Assembly: GCA_938002085.1 (NCBI GenBank)
Contig: CALLAT010000015.1
Location: 1-56,687, forward strand
DNA from: an uncultured Pseudanabaenaceae cyanobacterium
GTDB taxonomy: Bacteria; Cyanobacteriota; Cyanobacteriia; PCC-9006; JAAUQQ01
Reading direction: 5' to 3'
Length of the DNA: 56,687 nucleotides
Below, piece after piece: positions 45,190 to 54,949 of this stretch (its first letter is position 1; each line of letters begins with the position of its first letter). The notes under the pieces were generated by a model, which had not been told where the DNA came from, did no database searches, and saw nothing but the letters and a program-made list of their open reading frames with translations. The position numbers and the translations under genes were made by a program.

Positions 45190-45633
45190 TGTGTGTCCCT
45201 TGCTGAATCTGGAGTGAAACCGTGGAGTTCCCTAGATGCTGAATAACTGCGTCAAACGATGCGCCGAGGATGCGATCGCTCTAAACCCTACGGCATGCAA
45301 TGGCTCAATCCCATAACGCCATTATCTATTAGGAGTGGAACAGTCACTGTCCACCGCTAACGGCATTTAGTTAAATCTGCTGGGGATGAACACAGATTCT
45401 AAAGACCGACCGATACCTGGATCGATAAGCCCTTGGCTAACAATGCCCCTTAACCAACGAGCCCTAAGACCTGTGGTGCATTGTAGGCGATGGACCCATG
45501 AAATGGATCGACCTACATGGGAGCACAAAGCCGCTAGGCTAAGCACTTTGGCCTAATTTAATTGACCCAAGCAGTGAGCACCAGGGTGCGATCGCCATCG
45601 CCATTGTGCGTGGAATAACGCTATCAAACTTCT
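45190..45633. other. Gap between the DnaJ-TPR and inositol phosphatase genes
   Basis: About 440 bp that should hold the promoter for the DnaJ-TPR/hisZ unit and the end of the phosphatase transcript. No gene, tRNA or clear hairpin with T run was found. Confidence 0.4.
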
Positions 45634-46470
45634 CTAGGAATTCCGGTACTGATCCGGATGTCCCAGAGGACGAGTTTCGATTAAAGCCTGGCTGAGCTCC
45701 TGATGAAGCAAGCCATTAGTGGCCAAAACCCGTCCCGACGAGATTTTGAATGGTGATTGATCGTAGGCCGTAACGCAGCCCCCTGCCTCTTCTACCAAAA
45801 TTATTCCCGCAGCGAGATCCCAAGCCGACAATCCGCGCTCCCAATAACCGTCGAGTCGTCCACAGGCCACGAAGGCTAAGTCGACTGCTGCCGAGCCTCC
45901 CCGCCGGACCCCCTGGGTTAAGTGGGTGAGGCGATTGAACTCTGCGTAATTATTGTCATCGGTCTGGTGGCGATCGTAAGCAAATCCCGTAACCAGCAGA
46001 CTCTGGGCGAGATCGGGGGTCGCGGAAATGCGAATGGGCTTTCGATTGCAAAATGCTCCCAGGCCCTTAGCAGCCTGGTATAGCTCATTGAAAAAGGGCG
46101 CATAAATAACGCCTACGACCGGCTCTCCCTTAAAGAGAAGACCAATGGACACCGCGAAGAAAGGGTACTGGTGGGCATAGTTTGTCGTCCCGTCCAAAGG
46201 GTCAATCGCCCACAGATAGTCATTGTCCTCGGCATCAGCGCTCTGCCCTGATTCCTCAGCTAAGATGGCATGCCCAGGCAAATGGCGCCGCATCACCGCC
46301 AAAACAGCCACTTCAGACTCTTTATCAGCATTGGTCACCAAGTCGCCTTGGCGCCCCTTTTCTTCCACAGAAGTCAGCTGGCCATAGTAGCGCTGAAGCA
46401 CTGCCCCCCCGGCCATGGCCGCTTCGGTCGCAATATCGAGGAAACGCTGGAGTTCTTCAGGGGTGGGCAT
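45634..46470 (-). CDS. Inositol monophosphatase family protein
   Basis: A 278-residue Mg-dependent phosphatase of the IMPase/SuhB/CysQ superfamily. Metal-binding residues are visible in AEESGQ (E72-E73) and AIDPLDGTTNYAH (D90, D93), and the C-terminal motif is LSAWDLAAGIILVEEAGG. The GDLVTNADKESE segment is also typical. Substrates in the family include inositol phosphates, fructose bisphosphate-type sugars and PAP; specificity cannot be read here. Cytosolic. Confidence 0.93.
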   Translation of the reverse strand: MPTPEELQRFLDIATEAAMAGGAVLQRYYGQLTSVEEKGRQGDLVTNADKESEVAVLAVMRRHLPGHAILAEESGQSADAEDNDYLWAIDPLDGTTNYAHQYPFFAVSIGLLFKGEPVVGVIYAPFFNELYQAAKGLGAFCNRKPIRISATPDLAQSLLVTGFAYDRHQTDDNNYAEFNRLTHLTQGVRRGGSAAVDLAFVACGRLDGYWERGLSAWDLAAGIILVEEAGGCVTAYDQSPFKISSGRVLATNGLLHQELSQALIETRPLGHPDQYRNS

Positions 46471-46554
46471 GGTGGGAAAACGAATAAAAAGAGATAGACG
46501 GGGTGAACAGTCCTGTTTGGACTTCTGGGTCTTAGAGATTTGGATTGTGTTGTT

Positions 46555-47196
46555 CTACTGGGGCCGTTGCTCTTGAAACTCATCCGGCGTCTGGCGCATG
46601 GGATTCGCTGGGTCCCAAATGCCTAAGCCCTGGAGTCGCGCTGATTCCTGGCCTCGACGCAGCTCATGCTCATAGCGAATGTTGGGCAAATGGGAATCCA
46701 TCAGGGCATGACCTTCGGCCACGATAGCGAGGTTGAGCAATTCGCCATTGTGCCAAACGTAGGCGAGGAGGCGGTTGTAAGGATCCTGTTGCTCTTGATC
46801 GAATTCCAGCTGAATCGCTTCCTTATCAACCTGCCGCAGGAAATCCATCGCTGCTTTTCCCCAAGGACGCTGGGCTGGTGTAGGCGCATCAAAGCCAATG
46901 AGACGAACACGCTGGATTTGGTTATTGGCCAGGCTGGGGACAATAACTTCCAGCGTGTTGCCGCTGATCACTTGCTGGACAGTGGCATTAACCAAGGCAT
47001 CCTGGGGCCGCAGAGCGCTTTGGCAACCTGTGAGCAAAAGAGAGCAACCCAGCAAGACGCAAAGGGGCAGGGCCATCGCCAAACGAGGCCAACGGCCAGA
47101 CAGCCTCGCGTTCAATCGAAGGGACAGCAGGTGCAGCGCCTTAAGCGGCAATACAACAGATGCTGGGGCCAGGGCTAATCGCGATCGCAGCGCCAT
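46555..47196 (-). CDS. Staphylococcal-nuclease-like lipoprotein
   Basis: A 213-residue protein with a long N-terminus, then a hydrophobic stretch ending LLLTGC (lipobox, Cys at about 58), and an SNase domain (about 70-195). Family pieces: VISGNTLEV, VRLIGFDAP, PWGKAAMDFLRQ and YNRLLAYVW. The Arg equivalents of the nuclease (in RLIG and NRLL) are present, but the Glu that normally follows DxPE is Thr (FDAPTPAQ), so catalysis is doubtful. It starts two bases after the FdC2 ferredoxin stop (TAATGTGATG), so it is in an operon with it. Confidence 0.85.
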   Translation of the reverse strand: MALRSRLALAPASVVLPLKALHLLSLRLNARLSGRWPRLAMALPLCVLLGCSLLLTGCQSALRPQDALVNATVQQVISGNTLEVIVPSLANNQIQRVRLIGFDAPTPAQRPWGKAAMDFLRQVDKEAIQLEFDQEQQDPYNRLLAYVWHNGELLNLAIVAEGHALMDSHLPNIRYEHELRRGQESARLQGLGIWDPANPMRQTPDEFQEQRPQ

Positions 47197-47200
47197 CACA

Positions 47201-47569
47201 TTACTCTTCTTCCAGAGGGATACCGTAGCTCACCTTACCCTTGCCGAAGTACTGGCCAAACTGCTGTTCGTAGACCTCGTCTTCATCCTGGGTCTCTACT
47301 TCTAAGTCAGAGCGGGGACAAGCCACACAAAGCAGGGCATAGCCCTTATCTCGCAGGGGCTGAGACAGTCCCATAGCATGGGGTTGGTGAACCTCACCCG
47401 ACAGGATTCGAACGGCGCAGGTTGTGCAAGCGCCGTTGCGACAGGCAAAGGGCAAATCGATGGCTTGGCTTTCAGCGGAATGCAGAATATAGCGATCTTC
47501 AGGAACATGAACCGTATGCTCCACGCCCTTTTGGCGATCGTGAACGCGAATGGTGTGAACTTTGGTCAT
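47201..47569 (-). CDS. FdC2-type [2Fe-2S] ferredoxin
   Basis: A 122-residue plant-type ferredoxin with ligands C43, C48, C51 and C81 in FACRNGACTTCAVR and ALLCVACP. The C-terminal extension DLEVETQDEDEVYEQQFGQYF is the mark of FdC2, which in plants carries the same extension and supports the oxygen-dependent cyclase step of chlorophyll synthesis. Cytosolic, no signal. It is followed at once by the nuclease-like lipoprotein gene. Confidence 0.9.
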   Translation of the reverse strand: MTKVHTIRVHDRQKGVEHTVHVPEDRYILHSAESQAIDLPFACRNGACTTCAVRILSGEVHQPHAMGLSQPLRDKGYALLCVACPRSDLEVETQDEDEVYEQQFGQYFGKGKVSYGIPLEEE

Positions 47570-47680
47570 GGATAAATGTTGTTTAAGGCCTATCTGAAAG
47601 GCATATCTAACAGGAGTAGCGAGAGGCCTTACAACGACTCGGTTTAACCAGCATATCGTTCCGCTCTCATCCCTGGCTGA

Positions 47681-48577
47681 TCAAAACAAGCTGAGCTGGG
47701 AGGTTGGTGGCGTCGCTTCTTCGACCTGGAGGGCATCCCAGGGCAAGGACGGCACCGAAAGACCTCGGATTTCGGCCTCTGCTTCCAGCAATTGCTGGAA
47801 GTTCCGCGTCGTCGCGGGAGACTGGGCCTCAATGGGGCAATGGACAAAGAAAAACACCTGAATACCCTCTGCCAACCAATCCGCCACCCGCACAGCCCAT
47901 TCCGCGAGGTAGACCTGATTGCGCTCAGGGTTGGGATGGGTAATGAACCGCACCAAGGAAAAAGGAGCCGTTACCACCGGTTGGAGCGGCACATTGGGCT
48001 TTTTGCGCTGGGATAGGGCCTGGGGATTATCGGGCCCTTCATACATCAACCGCGTGTCCAACAAAACCCGACCCACGCCCCGCTCTTGAAGACGCTGGTT
48101 AATGCGATCGCTCATTTTCTCCGTAAACCAAGCGGGATGGCGCAGCTCAACCGACAGCGGCATATACAACGGGTCATCGGGCTCGGGCCAAGCATCCAGA
48201 AAGGCCAACAGATCCTTCCCCAGCGCAGGACTATAACTGGGCGGCAATTGGACAAACAGAGGTCCCCGACGCGGCCCCAAAGGAGCCATCCGCTCTAAAA
48301 AAGCGCGACTGCCCTGAATGTGAGGAACCAGCGGTCCCTCATGGCTATAAATACGGGGCAGCTTCAAACAAAATTGAAACGACTTCGGCGTCTCTCCTGC
48401 CCAACGGGCCACCGTCTCAGCACTAGGAATGGAATAGAACGTTGTATTGCCTTCCACCGCTGTTAAGCGATCGCCATAGAGCCGCAGAAAATCACCGGGC
48501 TTACTGCCCTTGGGATAAAAATCCCCCAACCACTCGCGATAAGCCCACACTGCACAACCGAGATAGAAATTAGTCAT
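47681..48577 (-). CDS. DUF72 family protein (YecE-like)
   Basis: A 298-residue TIM-barrel-like protein of the DUF72 family: FYLGCAVWAYREWLGDFYPKG, then YGDRLTAVEGNTTFYSIPS, FQFCLKLPRIYSHEGP and VFFFVHCPIEAQSPATTR. The family is widely conserved and its function is not established. It is monocistronic, 111 bp before the FdC2 gene on the same strand. Confidence 0.92.
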   Translation of the reverse strand: MTNFYLGCAVWAYREWLGDFYPKGSKPGDFLRLYGDRLTAVEGNTTFYSIPSAETVARWAGETPKSFQFCLKLPRIYSHEGPLVPHIQGSRAFLERMAPLGPRRGPLFVQLPPSYSPALGKDLLAFLDAWPEPDDPLYMPLSVELRHPAWFTEKMSDRINQRLQERGVGRVLLDTRLMYEGPDNPQALSQRKKPNVPLQPVVTAPFSLVRFITHPNPERNQVYLAEWAVRVADWLAEGIQVFFFVHCPIEAQSPATTRNFQQLLEAEAEIRGLSVPSLPWDALQVEEATPPTSQLSLF

Positions 48578-48625
48578 CGCTCAGTCGCCATAGGAGGATC
48601 GTTCCCAGCTCATCCAGTAACATCC

Positions 48626-51313
48626 CTAACGACCGGGCTCGCGGGAGACACGCTGAAATCCCAGCGCAACCGCTCCTCCAGCCACTAGAAATACCCCCAA
48701 CACCTGGGAAACCGGTAACACTTCATCCGTCAAAAATAAACAAACCACGCCCACAACCAGAGGCAAAGTGCCCTGAATCACCGCACTCAGCCCAGCCCCC
48801 AAGCGCCGCCGACTCGCCAAGCCAAACAACTGACTTAAGCCCACCGTCGCACTCAGCACCGCACAGGCCACCACATAACCCACGTCATTCATCGGATCCG
48901 TACGCGACAAGAAAAACACCGCAGGCACAGCCCACAACCAAGCCAAACCGAACTGCAACACCGTCAGCGTCATGGGATTCATCCGCCGCCCATTCACCGC
49001 CGTTAACATCAAAAACATCGCATAGCAAAGACCACTCGCCAGCCCAGCCACTCGGCCACCCACCGCACTCCACTGCACAAGCAGCAGCAAGACGCCCAGC
49101 ACCAAGGGCACCATTGCCAACAACCGCGCCGACCCCAAACGCTGGTTAAACAAACTCCATCCCAAAAACTGCCCCAGCACCGGATACAAGAAGAACAGAG
49201 CCACTGCAGGCGTAGCCGAATTATGGGCAATCGTCCCGTACAGCAAGAAATGGGCCAGGAAGAAAAACAAACCACTCGCCGCAATGCTGTAGAGCGGGAT
49301 GCGATCGCGATCGCGAAACACCGCCTGCATCTCCGGCAACAACGGCGGATAAAGCCCTTGACCGATCACCAGCATGAAGGGCAACACCATCAACATCCGA
49401 ATCCAGAACGTCACCAGCGCACTGCTCCAAGTTGCCGTAATAAAGCCCTGACCATCCGCAATCCAAGGGGCACCGTGGAACAGAATCTGCACAGTGCTGT
49501 ACTGCACCGCCCAGAGCAGGAGCGCGATGACCGCAATGACTGCACCGCTACGGCGCAATTGTTCGCTACCGCTGCGCTGGAGCACCTCCTCCTCAACGAC
49601 ACCACCACTCATCCCATCCCCAAAGACTTCAGTCGAGGTCGGCTCAGCAATAGCAGCTTCCTCCACTCCCGTGATCGACAGATCCAGCCGTGAGCCAGAC
49701 TCCCCTGCTAAAACGGGCACTGCTCCAGAAGTTCCATCAGTTAGCTCAACCAAGCTCGAAATCGTCGTAGGCGGCTCACCCAGCCAAGGTGAAACGGGCT
49801 TTAGGGGGGGCTGGGGGGGCTCTAACTCTCCCTGGACTCGATCCACCATGCCTGGCGGCATCGCAATGCCAGCGCCCACTGCTTCAGAATTACCCAGCCC
49901 CGATGCCCCAGTCTCAGGAAATCTAGTCTCACTAGGGCTAACGCTCCCAGCACCGGGCTGCCCCACTGCACCATAAAGCTCATCCAAGGAAAGTCCATTG
50001 GCAGGTCCAGGACTCATCACATCAAAACTCAACGGCCCAGCCTGTCCAACGCTCCCCTCAGTCGCGGGAGCCTGGCCCTCGATCTCTGCTGCACCCGTCG
50101 CAGGAAAACCCGACACATCCGGACGCACCACATCAATGGGAAAATCTGCAATGAACGACTCATCGGGTCCTTCATCTGATTCAAGCTGAGGGACTGGGTT
50201 CGCAGGTACCGGAGTGGTTAGGCGAGGCGGGCTAGGCATCGCCGCCGCCCGGCTACTAGAGACTGACAGATCCTGCTGAGGGGTAGACGGCGCTTCAGGG
50301 GTTGGCTCTCCCATGAAAGCCTCCGCCAGAGACTCAGCAGTGACCGGTTCGACCGGCTCATCTCCACCGGGCGGCTTTAATCCAGACATAGCTGCCATCA
50401 CCGATGCCACATCCGTGGGATGGCCCGGCAAGCGACTCTCAGCCGCACCCGCCTCGCCTGGCGCAGACATGGCATCTGCGCTCGCCAAACCTGGCTCATG
50501 CCAGTCCAGCCCCGTCATTCCCCCAGACAATTCGCCAGCGCTCTGAGCCATGGGCATTGTCCCCACATCCTGATTGCCAGGATCAGCAGGTAACTGAAGC
50601 GAGTCCATAGATCCCTCAGTCAATGCTTGGGGCTGAGGCGAGGCTCCCGTTGAGCGACCCTGCTGCTGACCTTGCACCCGTTGTTGTGCTTGCAGCTTTT
50701 GCACCAACGCCCCTAAAAGGACTTCTCCCTGCTGCTCTAAATCCTGCATCCGCAGCAGTTGCTGGCTCAGGTCGCTCTGGTGCTGCCCCAGCTCCTGCTG
50801 TAGCGTCTGAATAGCAGCCCCCAAGCCCTCTTCCAGGCTCACCATCTGCTGATGCAGAGCCAACAGTCGCTGTTCGGGCCGTACCGTACCGCCCGACTCA
50901 GAGAGGCCAAAAACCTGGGTTTGAAGCTGTTGGCGCAAGTTTTGGGTCATGACCTGGGCAAATTGCTGAGCCCATTGCTGTTGCTGAGCCTGTTGGCGAT
51001 CGCTCAACAGCTCATCCTGCTGGTGGCGCAACTCCCGAACCTGGGATTGCAGCTGCACTTTCTCCGAGCGCAACGTCGCGATCTCTCCACGCAACTCCGT
51101 CAGCACGTATTCCTTAACCTCTCCCAGCTCCTGATTCAGTGTCTGGAGTAAGCGCTCCGTCACCTGCCAGTTGCCATCCATCGGAGATTGAGGCGATCGC
51201 CCTGAAGAAGCCTTAGCCACAACATCTTCTGCCGGTTCCTGAAGCTCCCCCCCTGGTAAGCCAACCTCTTCGCCATTATCTAGCCCTTCTTCAAACCCTC
51301 CACTACGCCCCAT
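48626..51313 (-). CDS. EamA/DMT-type permease with long cytosolic N-terminal extension
   Basis: An 895-residue protein from the ATG in MGRSGGFEEGLDN; a TTG is three codons earlier. The last 309 residues form ten membrane helices of the EamA drug/metabolite transporter type (two repeats, e.g. FFFLAHFLLYGTIAHNSATPA and LASRRRLGAGLSAVIQGTLP). The first 585 residues are soluble: coiled-coil Gln-rich segments (50-215), then a Pro/Ser/Glu-rich, probably disordered stretch to about 575. The family normally has 280-320 residues, so this extension is unusual. The substrate is unknown. Confidence 0.85.
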   Translation of the reverse strand: MGRSGGFEEGLDNGEEVGLPGGELQEPAEDVVAKASSGRSPQSPMDGNWQVTERLLQTLNQELGEVKEYVLTELRGEIATLRSEKVQLQSQVRELRHQQDELLSDRQQAQQQQWAQQFAQVMTQNLRQQLQTQVFGLSESGGTVRPEQRLLALHQQMVSLEEGLGAAIQTLQQELGQHQSDLSQQLLRMQDLEQQGEVLLGALVQKLQAQQRVQGQQQGRSTGASPQPQALTEGSMDSLQLPADPGNQDVGTMPMAQSAGELSGGMTGLDWHEPGLASADAMSAPGEAGAAESRLPGHPTDVASVMAAMSGLKPPGGDEPVEPVTAESLAEAFMGEPTPEAPSTPQQDLSVSSSRAAAMPSPPRLTTPVPANPVPQLESDEGPDESFIADFPIDVVRPDVSGFPATGAAEIEGQAPATEGSVGQAGPLSFDVMSPGPANGLSLDELYGAVGQPGAGSVSPSETRFPETGASGLGNSEAVGAGIAMPPGMVDRVQGELEPPQPPLKPVSPWLGEPPTTISSLVELTDGTSGAVPVLAGESGSRLDLSITGVEEAAIAEPTSTEVFGDGMSGGVVEEEVLQRSGSEQLRRSGAVIAVIALLLWAVQYSTVQILFHGAPWIADGQGFITATWSSALVTFWIRMLMVLPFMLVIGQGLYPPLLPEMQAVFRDRDRIPLYSIAASGLFFFLAHFLLYGTIAHNSATPAVALFFLYPVLGQFLGWSLFNQRLGSARLLAMVPLVLGVLLLLVQWSAVGGRVAGLASGLCYAMFLMLTAVNGRRMNPMTLTVLQFGLAWLWAVPAVFFLSRTDPMNDVGYVVACAVLSATVGLSQLFGLASRRRLGAGLSAVIQGTLPLVVGVVCLFLTDEVLPVSQVLGVFLVAGGAVALGFQRVSREPGR

Positions 51314-51406
51314 GGGTGCCAATCCCCAACCTCGCTAAACTCACACTCAATACCCCAGTTTTGCAGCACATCTAAGACGCACAGCAATCAACAACAGAGC
51401 CCTCAA

Positions 51407-52438
51407 CTAGCGGGGCAACTGTGTGGAGATTTCCGCATCTTCCAACCCTGGAAGCCCACCAGGAACTTCATGGTGTGGAGCCGAACCTGCCACAAATCCA
51501 TTTCCATGGAGCAATCCGTTCATCGCAGCCTCATTAGAGGCGGGTGGCCCGCTGGCTGCGCCCTGACTGACAACGGAAGCCGGCAAGTGATGTAAACGCA
51601 CCAATTGAGCCAGCGTCTTCTTCATCTGAGTCCGGGGAATAATCGCATCAACAAACCCATGCTGAACTAAATACTCCGCCGTCTGAAAATCATCCGGCAA
51701 CTTCTCCCGCAAGGTCTGCTCAATCACACGCCGTCCCGCAAAAGCGATCATGGCATTGGGTTCAGCAATAATCAGATCTCCCAACATGGCAAAACTCGCC
51801 GTTACCCCACCGGTCGTCGGGTGAGTTAACACCGGCACATACAACAGTCGTTGAGCACGGTGACGCTCCAACGCCCCAGAGATCTTCGCCATCTGCATAA
51901 GGCTCAGCATGCCTTCCTGCATCCTCGCCCCACCTGATGCACAGGCAATAAACACAGGCAGGCGCTCCGCCGTGGCTCGCTCAATCAGCCGGGTCAATCG
52001 CTCTCCCACCACAGAGCCCATGCTGCCGCCCATAAAGCGAAAGTCCATCACCCCCAGGGCGACGGGCTCTCCTTCGATTTTGCCAATCCCCGTACGCACG
52101 GAATCTGTCAGGCCTGTCTTGCTTTGAGTAGCCTTGAGATAATCCTTGTAGACGCGGCGATCGCGAAACTCCAACGGATCCGTGGGCCTCACCTCATCAT
52201 TGAGAGGCTCCCAGGTTCCAGCATCAATTAACTGCTCAATACGCTGATCACTAAAAATTCTTAGGTGATGGTTGCACTCCAGGCAGACCATCTGATTCGC
52301 CCGCAGGTCCTTGGTGTAGGTCAATACCCCACAGGAGTCACACTTCGTCCACAAACCATCGGAAATATCACGTTCTGGCTGAACCTGTTGCGTGGGCTCT
52401 GCCTTACGACGATTTGCGAACCAATCAAATAGAGACAC
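51407..52438 (-). CDS. accD: Acetyl-CoA carboxylase carboxyltransferase beta subunit
   Basis: AccD with AccA transfers the carboxyl group from carboxybiotin to acetyl-CoA, the first step of fatty acid synthesis. The start is a GTG (encoding the V in [13 protein letters not shown]) preceded by GGAGAGGGG; the frame runs 20 codons upstream. The zinc ribbon [10 protein letters not shown] and CLECNHH is intact. The carboxyltransferase core follows ([53 protein letters not shown]). The C-terminal 40 residues are a variable tail. 343 residues in all, typical. Confidence 0.95.
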   Translation of the reverse strand: MSLFDWFANRRKAEPTQQVQPERDISDGLWTKCDSCGVLTYTKDLRANQMVCLECNHHLRIFSDQRIEQLIDAGTWEPLNDEVRPTDPLEFRDRRVYKDYLKATQSKTGLTDSVRTGIGKIEGEPVALGVMDFRFMGGSMGSVVGERLTRLIERATAERLPVFIACASGGARMQEGMLSLMQMAKISGALERHRAQRLLYVPVLTHPTTGGVTASFAMLGDLIIAEPNAMIAFAGRRVIEQTLREKLPDDFQTAEYLVQHGFVDAIIPRTQMKKTLAQLVRLHHLPASVVSQGAASGPPASNEAAMNGLLHGNGFVAGSAPHHEVPGGLPGLEDAEISTQLPR

Positions 52439-53060
52439 GGGCAACCCCTCTCCAGCATTGCTGACAGGGCCGATGGAGATATCACGCTCAGCCCGCAATC
52501 ATCCTACCAGCTCGACCGAGAGGCCTAAATAAGCGATTGATATCACAGGCTTGGAAATCACCACTCAACTAAAGCGATCTAACTGAATGAGAAATCCCCT
52601 AGCGAATAAAGACATGGCTTAACCAAGCGGTGAACGATCCATCACGAGAAATGCCTCGCCAAGACAGCAGACAAAAAAAATGTCTCCTTGGCCAGGCCAA
52701 GAGGAGACATGGAATGGAGTTGTGAACCACAAGTTCTAAAAACTTTGGTTACTAACGAACATGCCTGCATTCGTTCAAGGTTGAGACGATCTCAAGATGA
52801 AATTCAGCTTTTCTTAAAGCAACTTTACCCATAGATCCGGGCAAGTACTTTTTCGCAACCGTCAATAGTACCAAACCCTAGTTTCTGGTCCCTAAAGCTC
52901 TCAAAAGCGAACAGCTTGCTTGGAACTCTAAGAATAGATGAATGGGAGTTACTAAGAGCACCACCCAAACGCCGAGCATAATGAGGACCGATCCAATCAA
53001 ACTTTCGATTCAACAAACTTCTGTCAAGCTCACAGCACAACATTGCTGGGCGATCCCCCA
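52439..53060. other. Gap between prepilin peptidase and accD genes
   Basis: It holds a strong minus-strand terminator (52680-52710) and a doubtful 78-codon frame. It should also contain the accD promoter. Nothing else was seen. Confidence 0.4.
52680..52710 (-). terminator. Terminator downstream of prepilin peptidase
   Basis: A stem with a 2-nt bulge (TGTCTCC and TTGGCC arms) and a short loop, followed on the minus strand by eight T residues. Confidence 0.8.
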
Positions 53061-53061
53061 T
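52825..53061 (-). CDS. Doubtful 78-codon ORF overlapping the prepilin peptidase stop
   Basis: The ATG overlaps the prepilin peptidase stop as TAATG, a form of translational coupling, and a terminator follows 115 bp after its end. The protein (MGDRPAMLCCELDRSLLNRK) resembles no family I know. The position argues for a real coupled gene; the composition neither supports nor excludes it. Confidence 0.3.
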   Translation of the reverse strand: MGDRPAMLCCELDRSLLNRKFDWIGPHYARRLGGALSNSHSSILRVPSKLFAFESFRDQKLGFGTIDGCEKVLARIYG

Positions 53062-53885
53062 TAAATGGCAGGGAAAAAAGCAGTCACATATAAATCAATC
53101 AAGGCTCTCCCCCACAAGGCGCTAATGGCAGCACCCAAAGCTAAAAATGGCCCAAATGGCATGGCTTGACGGCGACCCAAGCGGCCCGACAGCATACCGA
53201 GTACGCCCACAGAGGCCCCCAAAGCACAAGCCAGAAAGCCACTCAGAAGCAACAACTTCCAACCGAGCCAAGCCCCCATCATCGCTGCCAGCTTGCTATC
53301 TCCAGCCCCCATAGCCGTTTGTCCCAGGGCCATCGAACCGCCCCAGCTAATCAAGCTCAGCAGCCATATCCCTAACACAGCGCCCACCACACCACTCATC
53401 ACACCGCCCGCCGCATTGCCAGCCAAGGCACCAATCGCCCCTTGAAAGAGAATCCCTAGAACCAAGCCGGACTGAGTCAGTGGATTGGGCAGCGTGAGAG
53501 TATCAAAATCAATCAATGCTAGAGCAAGCAACCAGCTAAAAAAGAGCCAATATCCCAGGGTTTGCCATGCAAACCCAAACTGTGCAAAGACCAAAACAAA
53601 AATCAGTGCCGTAGCAGTCTCAACCAGTGGGTAACGGGATGAGATCGCAGTCTTGCAATTCTTACAGCGTCCCTGTAATCTCAACCAGCCAAAGATTGGG
53701 ATATTTTCAGTCGGTCCTAACTGATGTTCACAACGGGGACAGCGAGATGGGGGCCACAGCAAAGACAGCCCCTCTGGCAATCGGTACACCACCACATTCA
53801 AGAAGCTACCGATAGCCGAACCGAGAAAAAACACAAAAGCAAAAGGAGCTAGTTCAAAGATGCGAAGCAGCAAGATAATCCTCAC
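53061..53885 (-). CDS. pilD: Prepilin peptidase (type IV leader peptidase)
   Basis: A 274-residue membrane aspartic protease that cuts and N-methylates type IV prepilins. Start is GTG. The N-terminal zinc ribbon is C49-x2-C52 and C74-x2-C77 (CPRCEHQLG and CKNCKT). The catalytic aspartates lie in LIDFDTLTLPN (D126 or D128) and MGAGDSKLAAMMGAWLG (D196, the GxGD motif). Type IV pili drive twitching, phototaxis and DNA uptake in cyanobacteria. It may be coupled to the small ORF downstream. Confidence 0.94.
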   Translation of the reverse strand: MRIILLLRIFELAPFAFVFFLGSAIGSFLNVVVYRLPEGLSLLWPPSRCPRCEHQLGPTENIPIFGWLRLQGRCKNCKTAISSRYPLVETATALIFVLVFAQFGFAWQTLGYWLFFSWLLALALIDFDTLTLPNPLTQSGLVLGILFQGAIGALAGNAAGGVMSGVVGAVLGIWLLSLISWGGSMALGQTAMGAGDSKLAAMMGAWLGWKLLLLSGFLACALGASVGVLGMLSGRLGRRQAMPFGPFLALGAAISALWGRALIDLYVTAFFPAI

Positions 53886-54051
53886 CGAACTTATTTTGAC
53901 CTAACCACAATAACGAAAGAACTTAAGGAACAAACCCATGGCAGGCAACCACAACCAAACTCATCAAGGCACAGGCCAGTGAGTGACCTGAGATCCACGC
54001 CATGGGCCCATGCAACAGCTTAAAACGCGCTTCAGCCCAAAAGGGAAAATC

Positions 54052-54327
54052 CTAATATAATTCGGCCTGAACTTGCTCAAAGGGAATAAAGCATTCCTGG
54101 GGCAACAGAATGGGCTTACGGCCAAAGATGAGCTTACCGCGATGGTTATAGCGGTTGAGTGCCACACCGGAAGGGCGCTGAACCACATCGGGATTCGCTT
54201 CATAGAAAGAGCGATAGAGGTGGCGAGCGGCTTGGAGAAGAGCAGGGTCTAAAAGATTTGGAGCAGACCGGTAAGGACTGGGCTGTTCAGTTTTCTGCCT
54301 GGTTGCAGGCTGAGCGGTGTATACCAC
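54052..54327 (-). CDS. Small protein of unknown function
   Basis: A 91-residue protein from the GTG preceded by AAGGAG with 9-bp spacing. The frame opens three codons earlier at a TTG directly touching that ribosome site, so the GTG is preferred. Pieces include LLDPALLQAARHLYRSFYEA, RYNHRGKLIFGRKPILLP and FIPFEQVQAELY. It is compact, charged and without membrane helix. I recognise no named family. Confidence 0.65.
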   Translation of the reverse strand: MVYTAQPATRQKTEQPSPYRSAPNLLDPALLQAARHLYRSFYEANPDVVQRPSGVALNRYNHRGKLIFGRKPILLPQECFIPFEQVQAELY

Positions 54328-54949
54328 GAAGTTCAACTCCTTGTAGTTGAGCCTGTTCGAAACTCAATTGAGTTTTGAAACGTTTTTTCGAGCTGTGATG
54401 CGTTTATTGAGCTATGGACGATAGCCTAACACCCCGCCTAGAGACGGAATACTCGGTTATCACGGACTTCTAAGACATGAGAACTGAGAGGGCACCCTCC
54501 TGAGTAAGGGTTCTTTCGAATGCCAACCAGCGCTTCTAGATGAATATCCCCTGAAGATCGCTGAGGTCGTAAACCTCAATGAAATGTTAAAGCTGTGAGC
54601 GATCACCCAGCACCATTATAGTAACTATGAACCATGCAAAACACATAAACTTTACCTAGAAAGGATTTCAGCATTGTGTCTCCTTAAAATATTCACCCTC
54701 AGCACATTCAGCCCATGATCTAGTCCGTATTACGGAGTAAGCCGCAATTACCCTGAGATGCAATCGCAACTATATTTCATGACATAGAATCATCAATTCA
54801 TCATTTTTCCGCCAGACATAGCATTATCCCCTCCAAGCTCGATGGGCTCAGAGGGGATAAGAAGGAGAAATGTAGCCAAGATCTTCAAGCAGAATGGCAG
54901 ACAGATAGCAGCCTGTCCTAAGCTGCTAAGCTTGACGGCTCTACTACCA
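54328..54949. other. Gene-free region between the small protein and leuB
   Basis: About 620 bp. It contains a hairpin near the leuB end (see the entry at 54824). No convincing ORF was found. Confidence 0.4.
54824..54860 (-). terminator. Hairpin after leuB, possible terminator
   Basis: A 10-bp perfect outer stem (TTATCCCCTC and its complement) encloses a smaller inner stem, 90 bp past the leuB stop. There is no T run, so termination is not certain. Confidence 0.4.

Noticed and set aside
47390-47430. tRNA-like GATTCGAA box
   Set aside because: It lies inside the FdC2 ferredoxin gene and no cloverleaf can be built around it.
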